Below are positions 17,822 to 26,726 of a stretch of 64,000 nt of DNA, piece by piece. The position numbers and the translations under genes are program-made. Each line of letters starts with the position of its first letter. Position 1 is the first letter of the stretch. The stretch comes from Natronorubrum texcoconense. Its GTDB lineage: Archaea; Halobacteriota; Halobacteria; Halobacteriales; Natrialbaceae. The stretch is from the NCBI RefSeq assembly GCF_900100335.1, contig NZ_FNFE01000006.1, positions 186,001 to 250,000 on the forward strand, written 5' to 3'. The notes beneath the pieces are model-generated. The model searched no databases and was not told the origin of the DNA. It saw only the letters and a program-made list of their open reading frames with translations.

Positions 17822-18646
17822 ATGAGCCCCGCGTTTTCGGTACTGATGCCGGTGTACCACGGCGACGATCCGTCGCAGCTAGCGGTCGCCGTTCGGAGCG
17901 TCATCGACCAGTCGGTTCGTCCGGACGAGATCGTGATCGTCGAGGACGGGCCGCTCACTCGAGCGTTGGACGCCGTTCTCGACGCCTTCCAGCGGGAGTA
18001 CGGGGAGCTGATCTCGCGCTACCGATTGCGCGAAAACGTCGGTATCGGGAACGCGCTTCGGGCTGGCGTACAGCGGTGCGAACACGAACTCGTCGCCAGA
18101 ATGGATGCCGACGATATCAGCGTCCCCAACCGGTTCGAGCGCCAACTGGCCGTCTTCGACCGTCGTCCGGACGTCGACGCCGTCGGCGGGTACATCGCCG
18201 AGTTCGACGACGATCCGGCCGATCTCTACGCGCGTCGGATCGTCCCCACGAACCACGCGTCGATCGCCGCTCGAGCCCGGTTTCGGAACCCGATGAATCA
18301 CATCACCGTAATGGCCCGTCGCGGGGCGATCCTCGAGGCCGGTAACTATCGGGACTTCCTCGGCATGGAGGACTACGACCTGTGGGTGCGAATGCTGTCG
18401 AACGGCTCGACGTTCGCCAACGTACCGGCCGTGCTCGCGAAGGCGCGAATCGACCGTCACTACACCCAGCGCGGCGGAATCGCCGTCGCGAGGGCCGAAG
18501 CCCGACTCCAGTGGACGTTCTACCGAGCCGGGTTCGTCGACGCGCCGATCCTCCTGTACAACCTGCTTACCCGAGTTCCCCTTCGGCTGCTTCCCAGGCG
18601 AATCCGCGGCCGACTGATCGCGCGCTACACGAGGACGCCTCCGTAA
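17822..18646 (+). CDS. Glycosyltransferase family 2 (AmsE/WcaA-like)
   Basis: 274 residues. The GT-A domain starts at the N-terminus: FSVLMPVYHGDDPSQLAVAV, EIVIVEDGPLTRAL, LRENVGIGNALRAG, and the nucleotide-sugar/metal site LVARMDADDISVPNRFERQ. GMEDYDLWVRMLSNG is the acceptor-side ED.L motif. It lacks membrane helices, so it is probably a peripheral cytoplasmic transferase adding one sugar to a lipid-linked or soluble intermediate. The donor sugar is unknown. A 296-base gap separates it from the next transferase. Confidence 0.85.
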   Translation: MSPAFSVLMPVYHGDDPSQLAVAVRSVIDQSVRPDEIVIVEDGPLTRALDAVLDAFQREYGELISRYRLRENVGIGNALRAGVQRCEHELVARMDADDISVPNRFERQLAVFDRRPDVDAVGGYIAEFDDDPADLYARRIVPTNHASIAARARFRNPMNHITVMARRGAILEAGNYRDFLGMEDYDLWVRMLSNGSTFANVPAVLAKARIDRHYTQRGGIAVARAEARLQWTFYRAGFVDAPILLYNLLTRVPLRLLPRRIRGRLIARYTRTPP

Positions 18647-18831
18647 CGCGTCGATCGGGTTCGGAGTACGCGGTCGAGAGCGCCGTTCGAAACGAAGCGT
18701 CGTGCTCGAGATAATTTCGGCCTACGGACGTGAACCGTTCGCTAACGGCGTCTTACCGGCTTCCGCTCCCCCATACTGTTTTACCTCGAACGCTGGTAGC
18801 TGCAGTAGCGAACGAAAATGACAGACACCGT

Positions 18832-18841
18832 GTATTTATTC
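18832..18841 (+). promoter_or_regulatory. TATA-like box before the WaaE-type glycosyltransferase
   Basis: GTATTTATTC is the most AT-rich spot in the 296-base gap 18647-18942. It is about 100 bases before the chosen start, so a leader of some 80 bases or a further-upstream start would be implied. The rest of the gap shows no gene. Confidence 0.35.
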
Positions 18842-18942
18842 CGTTCCGGGCGTCGCGAGCAGACGTCGGATCATTGGGATCATTGCCGTGACGTGTGCGC
18901 CGCACGAACGCCGATTCGTCTCCGTCGACGGCGGGTCCTGCC

Positions 18943-19791
18943 ATGAGATCCGCGACGACCGACGAACGGATGGACGAGCGCGAAACCCTCCCGATATCCG
19001 TTTGTATCACGACGAAGGACAACGCCGATATCATCAGACGATGTCTCGAGAGCGTCCACGACTGGACGGACGAGATCGTCGTCGTGGACAGCGACAGTCG
19101 GGACGGAACGATCGAAATCTGCGAGGAGTACGGCGCGAGCGTCTACCAGCACGAGTTCAAGGGGTTCGGGGACATCAAGACGAAGTCGATCGCTCACGCG
19201 ACGAACGACTGGGTGCTCATCCTCGACTCGGACGAAGAGGTGCCACCGGCTCTCCGGCGGGAGATTTTCGACGTGTTCGGCTCGACCGGGATCGTCGGCT
19301 TCTACATCCGAAAACGCGAGCACATCCTGGGCGCCTGGTCCCACCAGTATCACGTCAAGCAGCCGGTGTTAGCGCGCAAAGAGGCGTTGTACTACCAGCA
19401 GGAACACCTGTGGGAGCGCCCGGCGATCAGAGACGAGTACGCCGAACGGACGAGAGACCTCGAGCACGCGCTCAACAACTACACGGTCGATCGGGTCTCC
19501 GAGCGTGAGACCAAGATGATGCAGTACAGCGCGCTTGAGGCCCTCCAGATCGTGGAACTGGACAAGCGCGACGGCGCCGCCGTGCTCCTGGCGAAGGGAA
19601 TCGGCGCGGCGCTCTACCGACTCGTCGTCGGGCGGGCCGTACTGGACGGCTATCGCGGCTTCTACATGGCGTTTACGGACGTCAATCACTACGTGACGAC
19701 GTACGCGAAGATCCGGGACATCGAACGGCTCCGAAACCGACGGCCGGAAGACTGGAAGGAGATCTGGCTCGAGGAAGAATGTGGCCGATGA
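18943..19791 (+). CDS. Glycosyltransferase family 2 (WaaE/KdtX-like)
   Basis: About 282 residues. ISVCITTKDNADIIRRCLESV, DEIVVVDSDSRDGT, GFGDIKTKSIAHATNDWVLILDSDEEVPP and the later LWERPAIRD segment match the WaaE/KdtX group, which adds hexoses to lipopolysaccharide cores in bacteria. The archaeal copies act on other surface glycans. The start is uncertain: ATG at 18943 (MRSATTDERMDERE) or ATG at 18970 both precede the first beta strand, and neither has a good ribosome-binding site. The DUF2206 gene follows after 156 bases. Confidence 0.83.
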   Translation: MRSATTDERMDERETLPISVCITTKDNADIIRRCLESVHDWTDEIVVVDSDSRDGTIEICEEYGASVYQHEFKGFGDIKTKSIAHATNDWVLILDSDEEVPPALRREIFDVFGSTGIVGFYIRKREHILGAWSHQYHVKQPVLARKEALYYQQEHLWERPAIRDEYAERTRDLEHALNNYTVDRVSERETKMMQYSALEALQIVELDKRDGAAVLLAKGIGAALYRLVVGRAVLDGYRGFYMAFTDVNHYVTTYAKIRDIERLRNRRPEDWKEIWLEEECGR

Positions 19792-19947
19792 GCCCCGGAA
19801 CGGTGCCGTCCGAGCCGTCGCCGTTGTGCGTACGGACGCCACACCGGTCGACCGGGAGCGGCGAAACGAGATCGCGTCGTGCTCCGACCGCGGTCGGACC
19901 GGAGCTTCGACTGCAGGATCCGATCGGTCGCGTAACGAGACAGACGA

Positions 19948-22143
19948 ATGCACGAAACTCACGCTGATCGCCGAGGGACACCCCGCGAGTACGCCGGGGC
20001 GCTCCTCTTTTGTTGCCTCCAGGTCGCGTTCCTCGGCTGGATCGGGATGGCCGCGCTCGGCTTCGATCTCCCGATCGTTCGCGCGGCGTTCGTTTTCCTC
20101 TACCTCACGTTCGTTCCCGGATTCGTCCTCGTTCGCCTGCTGAACGTCGACGTCCGGTCCGTCTCGTCGCTGCTCGTGCTCACGGTCGGCTCGAGTCTCG
20201 TCTTCTCGATGGCCCTCGGTGCGATCGTCAACGTCGCGTATCCGCTGTTCGGGATCGCTCGGCCGATGGCGCCGCTCACGCTCGCCCTGACGATCGTCGT
20301 CTCGGTCAGCGCTCTCTACGTGCTCGCCGCGCTGCGGCGGGACGCCGTGCCGTCCGTCCCGCGAGTGGACGGCGTCGTGACCTGGCGAACGGTTCGATAC
20401 GCCGTCCCGCTGCTGACGCTGCCGGTACTGAGCGCGGTCGCCTCGCACTACGGGTCCGCGACCGGGGAGTACCGCATCAATCTCGTCGTTCTGGTAGTGC
20501 TCTGTCTCGTCCCGTTGGTCGCGTACGTCAGCGATCTTCCCGCGTCGGCGTATCCGCTCGCGATCTGGACGGTGTCGCTCGCGATCCTCTTTCAGTTCAC
20601 GATGGTCTCGACGCACGTCGTCGGGTTCGACATCCACTACGAGTACTACACCGCGAACGCCGTTCAGGAGCAGGCCCGCTGGTACCCGCAGGTAACCTCG
20701 ATCGGGAACTCTCTGCTGTCGATCGCGGTTCTCCCGGCGATGTACGCGATTCTCGCGAACGTCGAGGTCGCGTGGATTTTCAAAGCGGTCGTGCCGTTTT
20801 TCTTCTCGCTGGCCCCGCTGTGTGTGTATCACGCGACGATTCACGTGTTCGACCGTCGCGACGTCGGCTTCCTGGCCGCGTTCGTATTCGTCGCCTACTA
20901 CAGTTTCTTCAAGGACATGCCGGACAAACAGCACATGGCCATCCTGTTTCTCGGCTTTCTCCTCGTCGCGGCAACCGACCCGCGTCTCTCCCAGCGCGTC
21001 AAGCTCGTCCTCTCCGTCGCGTTTCTCGGCGGAATCGTCACGTCGCACTACGCGACGAGTTTCATCCTGATCGGCCTCTTCGCGCCGGTGGCGTTCGTCG
21101 ACGTCGTCTCGCGGTACAGATCTGACGCAATACACGTCGAGCGGACCGCTATCTTCGTCGGCGTCGGGCTGTGGGTGTACTTCGTCCTCTTCAACGTGCT
21201 CTGGTACGGCACCGTCAGCGAGGGAACGAACCTCGAGTTGATCCTCGCCGTCTCCGCCGAGACGCTCACGAACGTCGAGGCGTTCATGGCGACGCCCGAG
21301 AGCCGAAGCGGTGTGGACTACGCGACGCGGGACCTCCCGGGCGGCGCGCTCTGGGAGTGGTACCGGCTGTTGAACGTCGTCCTCCTCGGGCTCGTCTCCG
21401 TGGGCCTCCTCGCGACGGCGCGGCGGGTTCTCGTCGAGAGAGTGATCCACCCCTACCACGTTTTCGCGGCGGGGTGTTACGCGCTGATCGCCGTCACGAT
21501 CGTCCTCCCGTTCGATATCGGATTCGACCGCATCCTGCAGTTGGCACTGTTCGTTCTCGCTCCGTACCTGATCGTCGGCGCCGTCGCGCTGGCGACCGCC
21601 ACCGCGAGCGTGCTCGAGTCCACGAGGCGGATCGCGACGGCGAGCAACGCGCGCAAGGCGGCGTGCGTCTTCATCGTCGTCTACCTGCTGTTCAGCACGG
21701 GCGCGGGGTTCGCGCTCGCCGGCGACGAAACCCCGCCGTACGCGATCTACTTGGACGACGATAACTGGGAGGAGTGGAACGTCGCCTATCCGTCCGAACT
21801 GGCCGCCGCGGAGTGGGTAAGCACACATTCCCAGTCAGACGAGATCGCGACCCTTCCCGGCCCGCCGAACCACTGGTGGCACAACAAGGACTTCATGATA
21901 CTCTCCGGCTACTACGAGCAAGAGGAGTTCGTGTGGTTCGAACGGGACACCGATTCGGTTCCGCCGGGGACGTGCATCTACCTCGGGAACGAGATGAGCG
22001 ACGACGGGCGGATGCCGTACTTCGACACCGAGACCGAGACGCTCGAGCACACCGAGTTCGCGGAGACGACCTTTTACGAGGCGGTCGTGGTCGACTCGAA
22101 CCGGGTGTACGATAGCGGCTCCGCGACGATTTACGGCTGCTGA
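19948..22143 (+). CDS. DUF2206 polytopic membrane protein
   Basis: 731 residues with roughly a dozen hydrophobic segments in the first 580 residues (for example LLFCCLQVAFLGWIGMAALG, AAFVFLYLTFVPGFVLVRLL) and an extracytoplasmic C-terminal domain of about 140 residues (YAIYLDDDNWEEWNV, EWVSTHSQSDEIAT). The layout matches DUF2206, a family resembling GT-C or oligosaccharyltransferase-like proteins of archaeal surface-glycan loci. It may transfer or polymerise lipid-linked sugars outside the membrane; this is inference from topology and context. An in-frame TAA shortly upstream makes the ATG at 19948 the first possible start. Confidence 0.75.
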   Translation: MHETHADRRGTPREYAGALLFCCLQVAFLGWIGMAALGFDLPIVRAAFVFLYLTFVPGFVLVRLLNVDVRSVSSLLVLTVGSSLVFSMALGAIVNVAYPLFGIARPMAPLTLALTIVVSVSALYVLAALRRDAVPSVPRVDGVVTWRTVRYAVPLLTLPVLSAVASHYGSATGEYRINLVVLVVLCLVPLVAYVSDLPASAYPLAIWTVSLAILFQFTMVSTHVVGFDIHYEYYTANAVQEQARWYPQVTSIGNSLLSIAVLPAMYAILANVEVAWIFKAVVPFFFSLAPLCVYHATIHVFDRRDVGFLAAFVFVAYYSFFKDMPDKQHMAILFLGFLLVAATDPRLSQRVKLVLSVAFLGGIVTSHYATSFILIGLFAPVAFVDVVSRYRSDAIHVERTAIFVGVGLWVYFVLFNVLWYGTVSEGTNLELILAVSAETLTNVEAFMATPESRSGVDYATRDLPGGALWEWYRLLNVVLLGLVSVGLLATARRVLVERVIHPYHVFAAGCYALIAVTIVLPFDIGFDRILQLALFVLAPYLIVGAVALATATASVLESTRRIATASNARKAACVFIVVYLLFSTGAGFALAGDETPPYAIYLDDDNWEEWNVAYPSELAAAEWVSTHSQSDEIATLPGPPNHWWHNKDFMILSGYYEQEEFVWFERDTDSVPPGTCIYLGNEMSDDGRMPYFDTETETLEHTEFAETTFYEAVVVDSNRVYDSGSATIYGC

Positions 22144-22212
22144 GAGGACGGATTTCGAGAGATGATTCGCGATCCGCGGCGCGACGTCCGATCGAAACCA
22201 CGGCGTCGCGAC

Positions 22213-23646
22213 TCAGTCGGACGGCGAGAGGACGTCGATGACGTCCCGACGGATGCGCTCCGTCAGCGCCAGTAGCGAGACGACGTAGACGACGGTTCCG
22301 AGCCCGACCGCCAGCACGAGACCGACGAGTGTGTCGACGTTGAACGGAGAAAACAGCAGCGCGAGTCCCATGATTCCCGCAGAGACGACCTGCATGCCGA
22401 TCTCGCGCGTCGGGACGGTGATCTCGAGCAGCCGCGAGGAGTAGACGTACACGAGCGCGGTCTTGGTCAGCATCGCCAGCGAGGTCGCGACGGCCGCTCC
22501 CTGCCAGCCGAACGAGGCGATCAACGCCACGTTGAGCACGACCGCCAGCGCGATGAACACGACGTTGGCTTTGAACATCAACACCGGTCGATCGAGGGCG
22601 TGAACGAGCTTCTCGAGGATGATCTCGTAGCTGTGGATCACGCGCGCGAAGATCAGCACGAGCAACACGGCGTAGCCGGCGGTGAACTCCTCGCCGAAGT
22701 ACGAGAGGAGCTCTTCGCCGACGAAGATCGCTCCGACGAAGCCGGGGATCGCGATGATCCCCGCGTAGACCAGCGACGATTCCACGAGCCGTTCGACGCG
22801 GGCGCGCTCGCCGTTGGTCCAGAGTTCGCTCACGTTCGGCAGCAGCGTCGAACTCACCGCCAGACCGACGAAGAAGAAGATCCCGGAGACCTGCCAGCTC
22901 ACCTCGTAGATGCCGATCAGCGCGGATGCGACGAAGAACCCGAGTACGAGCGTGTCCGTCCACACCCAGGAGGTGTCTTTGATGGATGCCAGCCAACTGA
23001 ACCGCGCGAATCGGTAGAGGCTCGCATAGTGACCTCTCGCGGGCGCGCCGGGCGTGACGGGGAGCAGGTACAGCGCCAGAACGATCGCGAGCACCTGTCC
23101 GGCGATGAAGCCGACTAAGATTCCGGTCAGCCCGTACCCGAGAGCGACCAGGACGAACCACAGGGAGACCCGACCGAGCGTCTCCGTGAACAGCAGTAGT
23201 ACTGACCGGCCGACGAGTTTCTTCCCGGCCAGCACCGACGAGAGGGTGTCGACGACGACGTGCAGAAAGATCCCGGCCACCAGGAAGGGGAACACGGCGT
23301 CGCTCCCGATGTACGTCGCGACCGGACCGCGAAACGCGAACAGCGCGGCGAGCACGCCGACGAAGAGTCCGAGCCGAATCGACAGCGAGGCCGTAAAGTA
23401 CCGATCGCGGGTGCCGGCGCCGCCCGCAGACCGCTCGCTGATCCGCTTTCGCGTCGCCTCGGAGAACCCCATGTCGGTCAGCAAGGCGGCGAAGAACACC
23501 GTCGCGGCGAACAGCGCGTAGGTCCCGAACGTCGCAGCGTCGGTCGCTCGAGCGACGTAGAGGACGCCGGCGAACTCGAGTCCGGCGATTCCGACCTGAA
23601 GGAAGAACACGCCGAGAGACGATTTGACGAACCCGAACTCTCTCAT
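22213..23646 (-). CDS. Polysaccharide flippase (Wzx/RfbX-like, MATE-MurJ superfamily)
   Basis: 477 residues with about 14 hydrophobic helices. It begins MREFGFVKSSLGVFFLQVGIA, the usual N-terminus of haloarchaeal oligosaccharide flippases, followed by LLTDMGFSEATRKRISE and AGKKLVGRSVLLLFTETLGR. It should move a lipid-linked oligosaccharide from the cytoplasmic to the outer face, linking the glycosyltransferases here with outside acceptor steps. It is convergent with the DUF2206 gene, 69 bases away, so it is a separate transcription unit. Confidence 0.87.
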   Translation of the reverse strand: MREFGFVKSSLGVFFLQVGIAGLEFAGVLYVARATDAATFGTYALFAATVFFAALLTDMGFSEATRKRISERSAGGAGTRDRYFTASLSIRLGLFVGVLAALFAFRGPVATYIGSDAVFPFLVAGIFLHVVVDTLSSVLAGKKLVGRSVLLLFTETLGRVSLWFVLVALGYGLTGILVGFIAGQVLAIVLALYLLPVTPGAPARGHYASLYRFARFSWLASIKDTSWVWTDTLVLGFFVASALIGIYEVSWQVSGIFFFVGLAVSSTLLPNVSELWTNGERARVERLVESSLVYAGIIAIPGFVGAIFVGEELLSYFGEEFTAGYAVLLVLIFARVIHSYEIILEKLVHALDRPVLMFKANVVFIALAVVLNVALIASFGWQGAAVATSLAMLTKTALVYVYSSRLLEITVPTREIGMQVVSAGIMGLALLFSPFNVDTLVGLVLAVGLGTVVYVVSLLALTERIRRDVIDVLSPSD

Positions 23647-23823
23647 CGGTCCGGAGCCGTGACCGGTGACGAAGGCGCTCGACGACGGCTCGTTGCGGGT
23701 GACGGATGCGTAGTGGACACTCGATTGCGTCTCACCATGCTCATCGACTTAATACCTCTATCCGCCTCGTCGCTGAACGAGTGCAGTGGATCGCTTAAGT
23801 CGATCGGGCGCTCCCTCTCCACC

Positions 23824-24042
23824 ATGACCGAAGACGACCGAACGATTCACCGCCGAGCGATCCTCGCCGCGACGACCGCGACGTCGCTCGTCGCCGCCGG
23901 CGTCACCGGTTCGGCGGCCGCTCATCACCGACCCGATCACGGACGACGGGGGCCACCGTCTCGAGATTCCACGGACGCGACGGACGAGCCCGCGAGTGAG
24001 TGCGGGTTCGGAGTCGAATACGGCCGTCGATACGGGTCATAA
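23824..24042 (+). CDS. Orphan Tat-signal peptide ORF
   Basis: 72 residues: MTEDDRTIHRRAILAATTA, then a hydrophobic stretch ending GSAAAHH, i.e. a typical Tat signal with RR at residues 10-11 and an AxA cleavage site, followed by about 35 polar residues rich in Asp, Arg, Ser and one cysteine. The stop lies 14 bases before the beta-helix gene. The short mature part has no recognisable domain. Either it is a tiny secreted protein or it is the detached signal region of the neighbouring beta-helix protein. Confidence 0.6.
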   Translation: MTEDDRTIHRRAILAATTATSLVAAGVTGSAAAHHRPDHGRRGPPSRDSTDATDEPASECGFGVEYGRRYGS

Positions 24043-24056
24043 CTCCGGAGTAGATC

Positions 24057-25442
24057 ATGCCAACACCATCCGACAACCACGGATTCGACCTCGACTACGA
24101 ACCGGGCGAAACGTGGGACTACAACGACGAGTTCGCGGCGCTCGAGGAGCGGGTGCCGATCGTCGACGACGAGACCGACCGCGACGGATACACACCCCAC
24201 GGCGATTCCGTGTTCATCGCTCGAGACACGGGCGACGTGTACGTCGGCACCGGGTCGGCGTGGACTCACTTAGGTAACGTCGCGGAGACGACGGCCCCCG
24301 TGACCGCGTACGGCGCCGTCGGAGACGGCGTCACCGACGACACGCGGGCCATTCAGAACGCGATCGACGACGCAAGCTACGCCGTCTTCTTCCCCGAGCC
24401 CGAGGACGCGTATCTCGTCTCCGAACCCATCGAGTTCGGTGACGGAGGTCGCGCTCGCCACCTCCGCGGGAGCGGCGCGGTCACCGTTCGAGCGGACCCG
24501 AACGGATCGTGGCCGGCCGGCGCGGGTGTCCTTAATAGGCCGGAGCGGACCGAGTGGACGCCCGGTCACGACCTGATCGTCCGCGACCTCAGCCTCGACG
24601 CCAACGGCGTCGCCGACCACGCCCTCAGCATCAGCGAGGCGGGCGCCGACGTGAACGTCGTGCTCGACGTGACGAACGTTCACGGCGTCCGCGCGAGGAG
24701 CCACGGCTTCGCGATTCACCGGCCGATCGTCTCGCGGATCGCTACCTGTCGCGCCCAGCACAACGGTGGGAGCGGCTTCTTCGTCACCGGTCACGGGACG
24801 TCGACGCAGTTTCACACCTGCTACTCGCTCGACAACGACGGCCACGGCTACGACATCGACGTCATGGACTACACCGGTCTCGTCAACTGCGCGGCCGACA
24901 GAACCCGACGCGGCTACTCTCTACACGGAACGGAGGGCCGACGGAGCATGGCGCTCGAGATTCACCACTGCGGCGTCGAGTGGCCGGCCGAAGAGGCCTA
25001 CTACCTCGAGGGCGTCGACAACGCCCACATCGTCGCGCCGTACGTTCACGACCCGAGCGACGATCACCCGATGCTCTCGTTCAACGCGTTCGCGCGGGTC
25101 ACGGTGTCGAACTTCGTTTCGTTCGTCGAACCCGCGAACGCGCCAGTCGTCTCAGTCAACACAAACGGCGAAACCCACACTCGGTATCCGGACCTAATCC
25201 ACGTCGAGAACTCCCGATTCGCCTCGATCGAGGGCGGCGACCTCGACCTCCGGTGGGTGTTGAGTTACTACGGACTGGAACTCGAGGACGACTCCCAGCT
25301 CGCGGAGTACCGCGTCAACGGCGACCTCTACTGCGGCGGTGCGAACGGCGACGGGGTGATCGTCCGCGACCGGTCGACCGGCGAGCCCTACCGAATTACC
25401 GTCGACGACGGAGAGGTCGTCGCCGATCCGGCAAACGACTGA
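24057..25442 (+). CDS. Right-handed parallel beta-helix protein (pectate-lyase-3-like)
   Basis: 461 residues. A short N-terminal region (YVGTGSAWTHLGNVAETT, as in tail-fibre-type domains) precedes the pectate lyase 3 signature VTAYGAVGDGVTDDTRAIQNAIDDA, then beta-helix rungs to about residue 400 (RDLSLDANGVADHALSI, VTNVHGVRARSHGFAI, YSLDNDGHGYDID). The fold is used by polysaccharide lyases, GH28 hydrolases and phage-type depolymerases. No catalytic set is evident. No signal peptide is present although the fold is normally extracellular; the ORF just upstream is a Tat signal. The frame is closed two codons upstream by TAG; CCGGAG at 24045-24050 may be a ribosome-binding site. Confidence 0.8.
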   Translation: MPTPSDNHGFDLDYEPGETWDYNDEFAALEERVPIVDDETDRDGYTPHGDSVFIARDTGDVYVGTGSAWTHLGNVAETTAPVTAYGAVGDGVTDDTRAIQNAIDDASYAVFFPEPEDAYLVSEPIEFGDGGRARHLRGSGAVTVRADPNGSWPAGAGVLNRPERTEWTPGHDLIVRDLSLDANGVADHALSISEAGADVNVVLDVTNVHGVRARSHGFAIHRPIVSRIATCRAQHNGGSGFFVTGHGTSTQFHTCYSLDNDGHGYDIDVMDYTGLVNCAADRTRRGYSLHGTEGRRSMALEIHHCGVEWPAEEAYYLEGVDNAHIVAPYVHDPSDDHPMLSFNAFARVTVSNFVSFVEPANAPVVSVNTNGETHTRYPDLIHVENSRFASIEGGDLDLRWVLSYYGLELEDDSQLAEYRVNGDLYCGGANGDGVIVRDRSTGEPYRITVDDGEVVADPAND

Positions 25443-25484
25443 CGCCGCCGCCGGCCACGTCAGTCCGCCGCTTCGTTGCCCGCA

Positions 25485-26465
25485 TCAGTCCGCCGCTTCG
25501 TCGCTCGCGTCACCCCAGAGCGAGACGTAGTAGTCCGCGCTCTCGACGGACGGGTCGTCCGGGACGTCTCCGTCGAGGTACAGCAACCAGACGATACGGA
25601 CGTCCGATCCCGACATCGTCGGCTCGAATTCGTTCGACAGAATCCGCGTCTCGCCGTGCTCGAGGCGCGTGTCGAACCGCTCGAGTTCCCGCTGCTCGTC
25701 GACGGTCACCTCGCCGTCGCTCACGTCGACCGCCTGTTCTGCGACGACGACGGTGTACTCCGTCGGTCGGTGCTCGTGGTTGTCGATACCGACGATCACC
25801 TCGCGCTCCTCACCGGGTTCGAACTCGGCCGGGTACTCGTCGGCGACCAGTTCGCCGTCCTCGTCCTCGGTCAGGAGGTAGATCGCCGAGTACGACTCGT
25901 CTTCCGGCGACGTCACGGCGGCGTAACCGACGGTGCCGACGACGAGCAGGGCCGACACCACGAGGAGGAGGGTCAGCGCCGTCTCCCCTCGCGTGCCGGA
26001 CCGAAACGCGTCGCGTCGTCCGGACCCGATCCACTTGCGGACGGGGATGCGAAACCGCTCGTCTTCGGGGACGGTTCGTCGCCTGACGGTCGCGACTGCC
26101 GCCGCGAGGAGCGTGACGGCGGCCGCGACGAGGACGAGCGGAACGAGACGGACACCCCACGGCGTCGCGGCGAGCCCGAGGCCGAGCACCGGCACGATCG
26201 CCAGGCTCAGTCCGACCGAGAGCGCGAGGCGCTCGAGTCCCCCAAGCCCGTCGCGTTCGGGGAAGAGGGCCGAGACGGCGACGTATCCCGGCGCGAAGAG
26301 CAACGACGGGACCGCGAGCGGGCCGAGAATTGCCGCGCCGGAGTACTGCGAGGCGAGAGCCACGACGGCGACGAGAACCGTCGCCGTGGCTACCGCGACG
26401 AGGTCGACCGGGAGGGATCGCCTGCCGCGTGCGCGAGGCGATCCCCGCGACTCGTCGTCGATCAT
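25485..26465 (-). CDS. DUF1616 membrane protein
   Basis: 326 residues. Two pairs of hydrophobic helices (VDLVAVATATVLVAVVALAS, LGPLAVPSLLFAPGYVAVSA; VGLSLAIVPVLGLGLAATP, LVPLVLVAAAVTLLAAAVA), a fifth at about 167-190, and an extracellular C-terminal domain of about 130 residues with beta strands (YSAIYLLTEDEDGELVADEYP, REVIVGIDNHEHRPTEYTV). This is the DUF1616 architecture found in archaeal glycan loci. No enzymatic function is established. A TATA-like CTCTTTTAG (minus strand, 26490-26498) lies 25-33 bases before the ATG. Confidence 0.82.
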   Translation of the reverse strand: MIDDESRGSPRARGRRSLPVDLVAVATATVLVAVVALASQYSGAAILGPLAVPSLLFAPGYVAVSALFPERDGLGGLERLALSVGLSLAIVPVLGLGLAATPWGVRLVPLVLVAAAVTLLAAAVATVRRRTVPEDERFRIPVRKWIGSGRRDAFRSGTRGETALTLLLVVSALLVVGTVGYAAVTSPEDESYSAIYLLTEDEDGELVADEYPAEFEPGEEREVIVGIDNHEHRPTEYTVVVAEQAVDVSDGEVTVDEQRELERFDTRLEHGETRILSNEFEPTMSGSDVRIVWLLYLDGDVPDDPSVESADYYVSLWGDASDEAAD

Positions 26466-26726
26466 CGATCGTAACCACCACGGTCAGCCCTAAAAGAGTG
26501 GATTACGGAGACGCTGACTCTCACGGCCTCGAGAACGCGGCGACGATCGGACTCCCCCTCGTGTCGATTCGCCGCGAAGCGGTCCGAAACCGCGATCGAA
26601 ACCCGGTCAACCGGCGGTCGCCGGGAGACGAAGCCGGACGGTCTCGCCCGATCGAACACCCTCTGCGGACGGTCGGACCGCCTTCGCGGGGCAAAGGAAC
26701 ATACGCTTCTCCGTGGTCCGTTCGCT

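Noticed and set aside
18818-18946. 42-codon ORF ending in an overlap with the WaaE-type glycosyltransferase start
   Set aside because: Basic, low-information peptide with no family resemblance. It could be a leader ORF, but nothing beyond the overlap supports it.
19369-21828. 819-codon open frame on the minus strand
   Set aside because: It is antisense to a glycosyltransferase and the DUF2206 gene, with low-complexity Arg/Asp/Glu composition typical of shadow frames in GC-rich halophile DNA.
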